A stretch of DNA of 64,000 nucleotides from contig OZ037768.1 of NCBI GenBank assembly GCA_964035545.1, positions 24,392,819 to 24,456,818 on the forward strand, in the 5' to 3' direction. Positions 35,201-44,800 of the stretch are shown here, piece by piece. The notes beneath the pieces were generated by a model. That model was not told where the DNA came from. It did not search any database and saw only the letters and a program-made list of their open reading frames with translations. The position numbers and the translations under genes were made by a program. Positions within the stretch are counted from its first letter, which is position 1. Each line of letters opens with the position of its first letter. The DNA comes from Bugula neritina. Lineage: Eukaryota; Bryozoa; Gymnolaemata; Cheilostomatida; Bugulidae.

Positions 35201-38056
35201 ATACTATCAGGATAATGCCGGAGCTACTGAAGGAGGTGCTAAGTACCTGGATGTTATAACCGTCAGATGTAACGTCGGGTACAGACTGTCTGGTGGGGAG
35301 GAGGTGGAGAAGAAGATGACGTGCTCTGAGAATGGAACGTGGCTGGGAGATCAAAGGGAGTGTACAGGTAGGCTATATATAGTCACAAGAGAGAGTGTAC
35401 AGGTAGGTTATATAGTCACAAGAGAGAGTGTACAGGTATGTTATATAGTCACAAGAGAGAGTGTACAGGTAGGCTATATAGTCACAAGAGAGAGTGTACA
35501 GGTAGGTTATATAGTCACAAGAGAGAGTGTACAGGTAGGCTATATAGTCACAAGAGAGAGTGTACAGGTAGGTTATATAGTCACAAGAGAGAGTGTACAG
35601 GTAGGCTATATAGTCACAAGAGAGAGTGTACAGGTAGGCTATATAGTCACAAGAGAGAGTGTACAGGTAGGCTATATAGTCACAAGAGAGAGTGTACAGG
35701 TAGGCTATATAGTCACAAGAGAGAGTGTGTAGGTAGGCTATATAGTCACAAGAGAGAGTGTACAGGTAGGCTATATAGTCACAAGAGGGAGTGTACAGGT
35801 AGGTTATATAGTCACAAGAGAGAGTGTACAGGTAGGCTATATAGTCACAAGAGGGAGTGTACAGGTAGGTTATATAGTCACAAGAGGGAGTGTACAGGTA
35901 GGCTATACAGTCACAAGAGAGAGTGTGTAGGTAGGCTATATAGTCACAAGAGGGAGTGTACAGGTAGGTTATATAGTCACAAGAGAGAGCGTACAGGTAG
36001 GCTATACAGTCACAAGAGGGAGTGTACAGGTAGGTTATATAGTCACAAGAGAGAGTGTACAGGTAGGTTATATAGTCACAAGAGAGAGTGTGTAGGTAGG
36101 CTATATACAGTCACAAGAGGGAGTGTACAGGTAAGCTATACAGTCACAAGAGAGAGCGTACAGGTAGGCTATGCTGTAGTCACCTGTAGTGATACATGTC
36201 TCTTCAGCACAGGATCAATAACTCTCTATAAACAATCAATGATAAAGATTCACTTTGACCTTTCTTGTCGACTGGGTAGATTTTACTTCCACACTTGAAA
36301 TGTTCTACGTGGCAAGTGAGTTACTAGGCTAAAAGTGAAGGTCATTGCAATAGGTCAAGTTGATACATTGTTCATCACACACCTAAAGGTGAAGTGTATC
36401 ATATATCACACAGCTAGACACTGCCCGGGTGCCTCACCTCCGAATGTAACCAGAGCGTACAGGAACTCATTTGCCACGCTGGGAGGAAGCAGAGTAAAGT
36501 ACGGGTGTTGGCCCAGCTACATGTTCCTTGACGGTACAACAACCAGGACTGCGTGGTGTAGTGCGGATACGCTGGAGTGGACCGGTGTCCCAGAGGGGTG
36601 TGTAGGTGAGGGCCGTTGTTATCTGGTATGATAAAATAGAAATCAGTCTAAACTATACCTCATAGTGTTCTACAGTAACAACAGACTGCACGTATTTTCT
36701 TAAGAATTTAGAATAATGAGTGAGTAGATAAAAGTTAAGAAACAGTGCTAGGTTCAGGGTCAAGGAATGCCTAGTATAGAGAGAGCACAATACAGGGTAC
36801 ATTGTATTACGTGTTATGTATTATCTTACAGCTCACCCTTACTATTTCAGACTACGAGACATACCTCAAATCTCAACTGTTTGTCTACCCGAATGAATTC
36901 ATTGTGAGTTTGACATTTTATGGCAACAGTGTAATCGCTGCGCTTTTCCTTCTGCTGGCACTCGGCCAAATTGTCAGTTTCGCTTTGGACTACCCGGTTG
37001 TAGGAGCTTTGAGTAGGTAGGTTCCCCTTTACCTTCAATGGCATATACTCTGTAGCATACAGTAGCTGAGGACAGGGTTTGGGGCAGTGGAAGCTTGTCT
37101 GTCTGTATAACACAATAAAGTATGTTGAATATGATATCAGGTTATTAATCAAGTCATGTCTGATAATAAATGATCTTGGAGGTGAAAATAGTGATTGTAA
37201 ATGAAGAAAAATAGTTAGGCTTCATGCAACAAGCTCTGTGATTGGTCAAAAAGTGCCATTCAAACTGACTTACTTTAGTTTCTTCAGAGCCCATCCTTAA
37301 CACGTCAGCATCAAATCCACTGACTCCGATCAACACAGTGTTTAGTGCAGTTGAACACATGTTCTACAATTAGAAGGCAAACTGTTCAAATGAGTGCCAT
37401 TAAAGTGTTCACCTCACCATGTGTTACTTTCTTGCAGCTCTGAGAATAGGACCAGCGGGCTTGTTGATCTCAGCCGTGACCCCGCAGCTGTAGAACTTTC
37501 AGAGAAGGGTAAGTATATTGAATAGAACTTTCAGAGAAGGGTAAGTATATTGAATAGAACTTTCAGGGAAGTATGGTAAATATGATGTCTAGACTTACTT
37601 ACAGCTGTGGGTATTTACAGAGTAAGTGTATATATTTACTTACAGCTTTAACTATTCAAAGAATGAAGTGTAGATCTATATTTACAGCTCCTAGCACTTT
37701 CCTGTCTGAAAGCCAACCTGTGACAGACTCACAGCAAGCCTTCCCTTCTCAAGAACAAGGTCAAGGAGAAAGTGGAGAGTTGGGAGGACATACAGACAGA
37801 GTGTCTGAAGAAGTGACTCCTACTTCTACTCCAAATACCTCAGTGAGTGTTGTACTTTCTAGTCACCTGTAGGTACGTTACCTGTAGACACATTTCCTGT
37901 AGATACGTTACCCGCAGATACATTACTTGTAGATTATGCCAATTTCGTGATATTAGATGTGACTAAATTCAACAATGTAAACAAGTCATTAGTTTGATTT
38001 GTATGATATGACAGAAAAAGAGATTGGAGGAGGAAGTAGATGAGGTAGAGCTCTAA
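26231..38056 (+). CDS. Type I membrane receptor with 2 C-type lectin and 9 Sushi/CCP domains (17 exons, 1,003 aa)
   Basis: Exons: 26231-26478, 26877-27076, 27366-27566, 27972-28169, 28975-29190, 29422-29625, 30720-30891, 31158-31363, 31573-31758, 33271-33465, 34154-34330, 35185-35367, 36414-36605, 36851-37016, 37438-37508, 37688-37842, 38015-38056. A signal peptide (KYLLLLVLLASHVTA) is followed by CTLD1 (exons 1-2), four CCPs (exons 3-6), CTLD2 (exons 7-8) and five CCPs (exons 9-13). Next come a membrane span (GNSVIAALFLLLALGQIV) and an acidic, Gln/Ser/Thr-rich tail ending VDEVEL. Each CCP is one phase-1 exon, the usual shuffling module. CTLD2 keeps WIGY, the WND-like region and four Cys. Neither CTLD has an EPN or QPD sugar-binding triplet. 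The likely role is extracellular recognition or adhesion. Poly(A) signal AATAAA at 38553-38558. Confidence 0.9.
27755..27975. repeat. Minisatellite ctacccacatgt/ctaccctcatgt, 12-base unit, ending on a 3' splice site
   Basis: About 17 copies ending directly at the acceptor of Sushi exon 4 (27972). The acceptor string tttaggtgtaccc occurs at both edges of the array (about 27757 and 27967). The 3' splice site was therefore copied with the array. Confidence 0.9.
28154..28320. repeat. Splice-donor minisatellite gtgcaggtaagaaaggag, 18-base unit
   Basis: Nine copies starting at the end of Sushi exon 4 (28169). Each unit repeats the exon end gcag and the donor gtaag, giving about nine potential 5' splice sites in frame (18 = 6 codons). 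Use of a later donor would add GKKGGA-type repeats. Confidence 0.92.
29612..30078. repeat. Splice-donor minisatellite gtgtcacaggtgagcaag, 18-base unit
   Basis: About 25 copies starting at the end of Sushi exon 6 (29625). Each has cacag followed by gtgagc, a copy of the genuine donor. The array stays open in frame and would add GVTGEQ hexapeptides if later donors were used. Confidence 0.92.
30078..30719. other. Intron 6 remainder, non-coding
   Basis: AT-rich intron between the donor array and CTLD2. I see no further features. Confidence 0.5.
30974..31018 (+). mobile_element. Truncated tRNA-like fragment (5' half), probably a SINE remnant
   Basis: gcccctgtagcgtaattgg and the following gttagcgcgcctgcttgcaag resemble the acceptor, D and anticodon arms of a tRNA. 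The T arm and B box are missing, so it is not a functional tRNA gene. It lies in the intron that splits CTLD2. Confidence 0.5.
31760..33255. repeat. Minisatellite, 36-base unit, filling the intron after Sushi exon 9
   Basis: About 41 copies of a unit starting actatactgtaccctatgt, beginning within about 10 bases of the donor at 31759 and ending about 15 bases before the next acceptor (33271). It makes up practically the whole 1.5 kb intron. Thirty-six is a multiple of three, so long frames exist on both strands (up to 639 codons when fused to the flanking exons). I read them as artefacts. Confidence 0.93.
33466..34153. other. Intron between Sushi exons 10 and 11
   Basis: Non-coding, with a small actttctatat repeat at about 34015-34080. 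A tRNA/SINE-head-like scrap (gagccgctgtggtctaag at about 34104) resembles the head of the SINE at 22888. Confidence 0.4.
34307..35165. repeat. Splice-donor minisatellite, 25-base unit (exon end plus intron start)
   Basis: About 34 copies of cacctgtatactgtcaag followed by gtataaa. The first copy is the real end of Sushi exon 11 (donor at 34331), so 18 exon bases and 7 intron bases form the unit. It fills nearly the entire intron to 35184. Twenty-five is not a multiple of three, so use of a later donor would usually shift the frame. Confidence 0.95.
35356..36165. repeat. Splice-donor minisatellite, 33-base unit
   Basis: About 24 copies of a unit reading gagtgtacag, then gtaggctatatagtcacaag. 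The first lies across the end of Sushi exon 12 (35367) and its donor. Thirty-three bases keep frame, so read-through gives 11-residue repeats with no early stop. Confidence 0.95.
37487..37577. repeat. Triplicated exon end and splice donor, 32-base unit
   Basis: The last bases of exon 15 and its donor (gaactttcagagaagg, gtaagtatattgaata) are repeated about 2.5 times. It looks like an early stage of the same process that made the larger arrays. Confidence 0.85.
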
Positions 38057-38094
38057 CATTATTCAAACCAAGACTAGAGAGTTTAACATACAGA

Positions 38095-38480
38095 TTTCTG
38101 AGACTACACCAATCCTGTGATATGTTATATTACTAGTATATTATATATTGTATAACATTCCTGTGATATGTTATATTACTAGTATATTATATATAATATA
38201 ACATTCCTGTGATATGCTATATTACTATTATATTATATATAATATAACATTCCTGTGATATGTTATATTACTATTATATTATATATTGTATAACATTCCT
38301 GTGATATGTTATATTACTAGTATATTATATATAATATAACATTCCTGTTATATGTTATATTACTAGTATATTATATATTGTACACCAATCCTGTGATATG
38401 TTATATTACTAGTATATTATATATAATATAACATTCCTGTGATGTTATATTACTAGTATATTATATATAATATAACAATT
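38095..38480. repeat. AT-rich tandem repeat in 3' UTR, about 58-base unit
   Basis: About six copies of a unit containing cctgtgatatgttatattac and tagtatattatatataatat. It lies in the 3' UTR of the lectin/Sushi gene, between the stop at 38056 and the AATAAA at 38553. Confidence 0.85.
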
Positions 38481-38552
38481 ATTTTATATGTTGTTGTAGA
38501 GAATATTATGTAACAAATGTTGTACTATGATTTCTTTTCTTCTTCACTCATG

Positions 38553-38558
38553 AATAAA
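38553..38558 (+). terminator. Poly(A) signal of lectin/Sushi gene
   Basis: AATAAA 497 bases past the stop codon. It is the first plausible signal after the AT-rich repeat. Confidence 0.6.
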
Positions 38559-38582
38559 GCCACACCAATTGTAGTATTTACA

Positions 38583-38588
38583 TTTATT
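38583..38588 (-). terminator. Poly(A) signal of the RNase L-like gene
   Basis: AATAAA on the minus strand, about 240 bases past the stop at 38830. Cleavage 10-30 bases further on would fall at about 38555-38575, so the two convergent mRNAs should just overlap at their 3' ends. Confidence 0.6.
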
Positions 38589-38829
38589 GTTGTAATTTAG
38601 CTTCAACAAGAAATTTGGAACCAACACAAATATAATATCTAGAATAAACATTCCAAAATAAAACCATAAGAAAATAAACTGACTAACAAGAACCTGGTTT
38701 AGACTAATATCTCAGACTGAATGTTTGAGGGCAGAGAATACATCCAGGTGTGTAATGATCACCCGATATTGAGATTCATATATAGAGATAAGCTGTTTTC
38801 AAGCTAGAGTTAGAAGTGAGATAAACACA

Positions 38830-41800
38830 TCAGCTGAAGAAAGGTTTCAGAGAGGGTTTAGTTATCCAATCAGTGGATCTGATGAGTTGATACACGGAGA
38901 TGAAAAGGAGGGGAAATCGGGACAGGAAGTAGACGTGTGATTGGCCGAGTTGTGCTCTTAGATGAATAGATCTGAAACAATAGACATGGAGGGTTTGGAA
39001 GAGGTGGTGTGAGAGAGTATATATACTATATAGACTAAGAGGTGGTGTGAGAGAGTATATATACTATATAGACTAAGAGGTGGAGTGAGAGAGTATATAT
39101 ACTATATAGACTAAGAGGTGGAGTGAGAGAGTATATATACTATATAGACTAAGAGGTGGAGTGAGAGAGTATATATACTATATAGACTAAGAGGTGGAGT
39201 GAGAGAGTATATACTATATAGACTAAGAGGTGGAGTGAGAGAGTATATATACTATATAGACTAAGAGGTGGTGTGAGAGAGTATATATACTATATAGACT
39301 AAGAGGTGGAGTGAGAGAGTATATATACTATATAGACTAAGAGGTGGAGTGAGAGAGTATATATACTATATAGACTAAGAGGTGGAGTGAGAGAGTATAT
39401 ATACTATATAGACTAAGAGGTGGAGTGAGAGAGTATATATACTATATAGACTCAGAGGTGGTGTGAGAGAGTATATATACTATATAACTACATAGACTCA
39501 TAGTTATAATAAATAATAATGCTCACATTTTGCTGTAGTTTTGATTAGTCGTGTGCATAAACATCAGCAAATCACAGATGCTTTGGGAAACCTTCGGTTC
39601 AACTTTCATATCATCCAACAGTCTGCCGTCCACTTGCCTCGTCTGTATAATATATAATGATATAGTATATGAATGTGGACTAGTAATACTATATACTTAA
39701 CTGAGTGGTGGTACTGTGGACTAGTAACACTATATACTTAACTGGGTGATAATACTGTGGAATAGTAATACTATATACTTAACTGAGTGGTAATACTGTG
39801 GACTAGTAATACTATATACTTAACTGGGTGGTAGTACTGTGGACTAGTAATACTATATACTTAACTGAGTGGTAGTACTGTGGACTAGTAATACTATATA
39901 CTTAACTGAGTGGTAGTACTGTGGACTAGTAATACTATATACTTAACTGAGTGGTAGTACTGTGGACTAGTAATACTATATACTTAACTGAGTGGTAGTA
40001 CTGTGGACTAGTAATACTATATACTTAACTGAGTGGTAGTACTGTGGACTGGTAATACTATATACTTAACTGAGTGGTAGTACTGTGGACTGGTAATGAT
40101 ATATAATAAACTAGAGGGAAGCTCCACCTACTCACCCAATCTCTAACAGTCGGGTGTAGAATGATGGCATTGAGTTGTTCGGTCAGCTGTGTACTTTTCT
40201 GGCTAAATGAGTTTCCTACCTCCAAGAGCTCGTTACCAACGGCAACCAGCATCTCAAACTTCCTTTTCTCAGCCCAGAAGTAGGGATGCCTGAAGACAGA
40301 TATATAGAGTAAGCATACGGAGGGAGGGGGTGTCAAACCCACCCGTACTCGAACACATCAGAATACCAACTATCAGCCAGCTGGAGACAGGAAGTCAAAC
40401 TAAGAATCACGTCTAACCTGAGAACTGAGTTAATATCTGCCCGGTCCCGGGGTTCCTTAGCTATCATAGACAGAATGAGATGCTTAGCCTCAGGGCAAAC
40501 TCCCTTCAACTTGGGGCAGTTGCTGGCCATGTTGGTCTCAATCTCATAGATGCTGTCGCCAAACACGTGCTGCCCTCCAGTTAGGATGTAGTAGACGAGC
40601 AGACCGGCCACGTATATCTCAGAGTGCAGTGTGTAGTGTAGCATCACCATTTGACCCCCAACAGACTTACAACTGCTCAGACATTCCCGGGGTCTCCAGC
40701 AATTGTCTCCCCCTTTTCCAGAGTAAAACATGGTGAGTCCTACAGAGTACAGCTGAGGTGTGAATACTGAGAAATACACAGAGAGACAAGATAGGGAGGA
40801 GAGATAAGATAGGGAGGAAAGAGAGAGTGTGACATTGAAAGTGCCTACCGTCGGGGGCGACGTGGGAGAGCCCGTAGTCGCTCAGCTTCAGCTTGCCTTG
40901 AGAATCGACTAAGATATTGGTAGGTCTGAGATTTCTGTGTAACATAAGACACCGGCAATGCAACACCTGTAATACACAGAGTAGAGTGTGTAATACGCAG
41001 AGTAGAGTGTGTAATACGCAGAGTAGAGTGTGTAATACGCAGAGTAGTGTGTGTAATACGCAGAGGAGCGTGTGTAATACGCAAAGGAGAGTGTGTAATA
41101 CGCAGAGGAGTGTGTGTAATACGCAAAGGAGAGTGTGTAATACGCAGAGGAGAGTGTGTAATACGCAGAGGAGAATGTAAGGGATCAGTTTGAGTTTACT
41201 GCTACAAACTATTACCTGCAGCCCTTTCAACAGTTGGCAAACCAGTCTATAGAGTGTGGCAAAGTCCAGAGGGGATTTAGATGGAGCTCTCTGCAGAAGT
41301 GTGTTGATGTACCCGTCCAGTGTGTACTCGCATAGTTCTTGGGCTATGTAGCCATAGTGCTCATCTTCTGCTATTTCCTGTAACAATTCAACTACACCTT
41401 CAGACTACTAGCAGATGTTACTCCTACTAGCAGACGTACTCCCACAAGCAGACGCACTCCTACTAGCAGACGTACTCCTACTAGCAGACGTACTCCTACT
41501 AGCAGATGTTACTCCTACAAGCAGACGTTACTCCTACTAGCAAACAGTACTCCCACAAGCAGACGTACTCCTACTAGCAGACGTACTCCTACTAGCAGAC
41601 GTACTCCTACTAGCAGACGTACTCCTACTAGCAGACACACTCCCACAAGCAGACGTACTCCTACTAGCAGACGTACTCCTACTAGCAGACGTACTCCTAC
41701 TAGCAGACGTACTCCTACTAGCAGACGTACTCCTACTAGCAGACACACTCCCACAAGCAGACGTACTCCTACTAGCAGACGTACTTCTACTAGCAGACGT

Positions 41801-44800
41801 ACTCCTACTAGTAGATGTTACTCCTACTAGCAGACGTTACTCCTACTAGCAGACGTACTCCTACTAGCAGACGTACTCCTACTAGCAGACGTTACTCCTA
41901 CTAGCAGACGTACTCCTACTAGTGTCCCAACCAAAGTGTAGAAGCTCACCAGGTATTTAATCAGATGCTCATGGTGGTACTTTGGCTGCAAAAGTTTCTG
42001 CAGATTATCCTTGATAGGCGTGTACATGGGCAACGGGATTCTTTTAACAACTGCGGCACTGTTACTGACCCTGCCCATTAGCATGAGGATGTCTACGCCG
42101 TACATAGGGCTTGTCCCCAGTATATACGTGTTGTCCATACACAGGACTATATTCCCCTTAATCAGCAGCTTCTCTGCGGGACTAGACTGGAACTTCCAGA
42201 ACAGCATCTCGTATCTCTTAGCTGCCGCTAACGGCAGCATCGACACACACTCAGCCTCATTGTTGTTGTTGACACTCTTTACACCAGGGTCACCCGGCGC
42301 TGTCAGGGAAGACTGTTGGTGCTGGAGAGGCTGCTGACGCTGCTGATAGTGCAGTTTACCTGCCAGCTGGTACTGTGGGTGTTTGCCTTGATAGGACTGA
42401 GGCAAGCCTGTCTGCTGCACCATAGACTGAGCTCCGTGCTGCATTGGTTGCTGGTGGTAGGGGCGTCGCGGTAACGGCGAGTATTGGTAGGTCCTTTGGG
42501 ACTGTACAGACTGTGAAGGGGTTGCCATTGTCAACTGATATGCTGAAATACACAACTAGTGTGATTAGCTAGAACAAGCATGTGATTGGTCAGGTGTGTA
42601 GAAAGTAAAGTGATCAACTACGAGCAAAACTAGGTTATACATAAACTAATACGTCTGCAGAGCTACCTTGTTGCTGGTTGTTGATTGGCTGATTCCTCAA
42701 CATCACACCATATGGTATATAGTAGCCAGAAGAAAGGGAGGAGGAGCTACCATGACTATGGGCCACGCCCCCTGTGTTCATAGGCCTGCTACAAGCCAAT
42801 CAGAGAACTAAAATACTGTGTATGGAAAAGGGGATATTAGTATTTACGTAGACAAGTCAGGTGACTCTTTTATTCTCAATACTTTTGGGACATAATTTGT
42901 CGTGTTTTCCTCAACTATCTATTCACAAAACTGTCCAAACACTATCCCCCCCCCCCACCATAGTGGTTAGCATATTACTCAGAGGCTATTCCTAGAAGTC
43001 AAAGAAGATAATACACAACTTGTGTCATTGAGTCATTCAATATGAGAGAGACAGGGAGATGGAGCTCACCTCTGAGGAGGGGGCATTCTGAAACAGTTCT
43101 GGTACGAATAGAGCGAGTTCTTCATGTCGCTGCTTTTCACTTGAGCGAAAGTGCCAGTTGAGTTCACAGTGGTCAAGGTTCCCAGGCTAGGAGTAGTGTC
43201 AGTTCCATTCACACTATTTGAGTTGACTAGGGTGTTAGTAGATCCACCCTTCTGCTTGATAGAGAGAGATCTCTGGCTGGCCTGTTGCTCGTACAACTTC
43301 TACAGCAGAAGACAACTCCGTGTTTCTCTCTTGAGACAGAATTATAATTACTATGAAGGCTGGTTTATTAGAATTTTCACACAAGAACACAACTCCGATT
43401 TATCTATGATGTACTACAAGGTAAAGGCAAAACATTAATGGTAGAGCTAGAACACAGCAGCATGTTTAAACATACTGTCACTACACTGACACTATACTGT
43501 CACTATACTGTCACTATACTGACACCATACTGACACCATACTGTCACTACACTGTCACCATACTGACACCATACTGACACTATACTGACACTACACTGTC
43601 ACTACACTGACACTATACTGACACTACACTGTCACTACACTGACACTATACTGACACCATACTGACACTATACTGACACTATACTGACACTATACTGACA
43701 CTATACTGACACCATACGGACACCATACTGACACTATACTGACACTACATTGACACTATACGGACACTACCTTCAGGTGTCTGCCGAGCTCAGAAGTCAC
43801 ACTCAATGATGACTCATGTATTTTTGAAACTTGAGCTTCGTCTTCCGATGAGTCATGTGACAGGAAACCGATGTCATCCAGAGGTGACGGGGTGATCTCA
43901 GGAACACGAATATCCGTGAGAAAGTTGGTGTAACGAGGATCTGGGATCTTTGATGCAGGAAGCTGTAAAGTAGAGCACCCAGTTTACACTATAGGCCAAC
44001 CTGTACAAGAGAAGGGTGTCACAAGACGGAGACATATAAACAAGGAGTACCTCATCTAGTGCTAGCTCTACTTGGAAATATTCTACTGGACCAGTGTCTA
44101 CCACAGAAGTAGACATGCTCTGTGCGGGGGGTCTGATACACGCCCCACTAAACAGACTGGTACTCTCATGTAGGATGTTTGGTACCACAGGTCTACTGTT
44201 CAGCACTCCAGGTGAACCATCTGGAACCTTCTCTAAACTTTCATCAACAGTTTTCTCTACAAACAATCATCAATTACTATATGTATATTTCCATATAAAC
44301 ACGTAAATAGTACTTTTATTACTAGTAAAGACACTCAGTGAATAAATACTGTCTTAAAAGGATAGAGAAACACCCTCACTGCAGACGTACCTTTTTCATC
44401 GTCTGCTATCAGTCGACTTATGCTTGCATCAGACACCAAGTCTGACATTTGACCTTCACCTTCATATTCAGATACAACATCTTCCACCGCAGCCTTGACT
44501 GGAGTTTTCTCCACATTGCAGTTGATTTTACGAGCAACTTCCGGCAGGAGAAATTGACTTAGAGTGAAACACTCTTTATCCTGAGGTAAGAAAGGAGCCA
44601 TGATTGAAGGCAGAACATAATGAACGATTTGAACTTTTGATTAAATAATACAAAGCTTTTGAGTTGCTGTATTTTCTAGAACAATCCTCAGTATTATTTC
44701 AATCAAGCATTTGTTTGCACATTCAATTCATGAGCAGATAATTTCACTAGTTCTACTGATTCGGCCAAGTAGCTCCTGAACAGCCTCAAGAATCTGTAGG

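Noticed and set aside
34307-36165. CRISPR-like regular repeats
   Set aside because: The units are contiguous with no unique spacers, and the DNA is animal nuclear.
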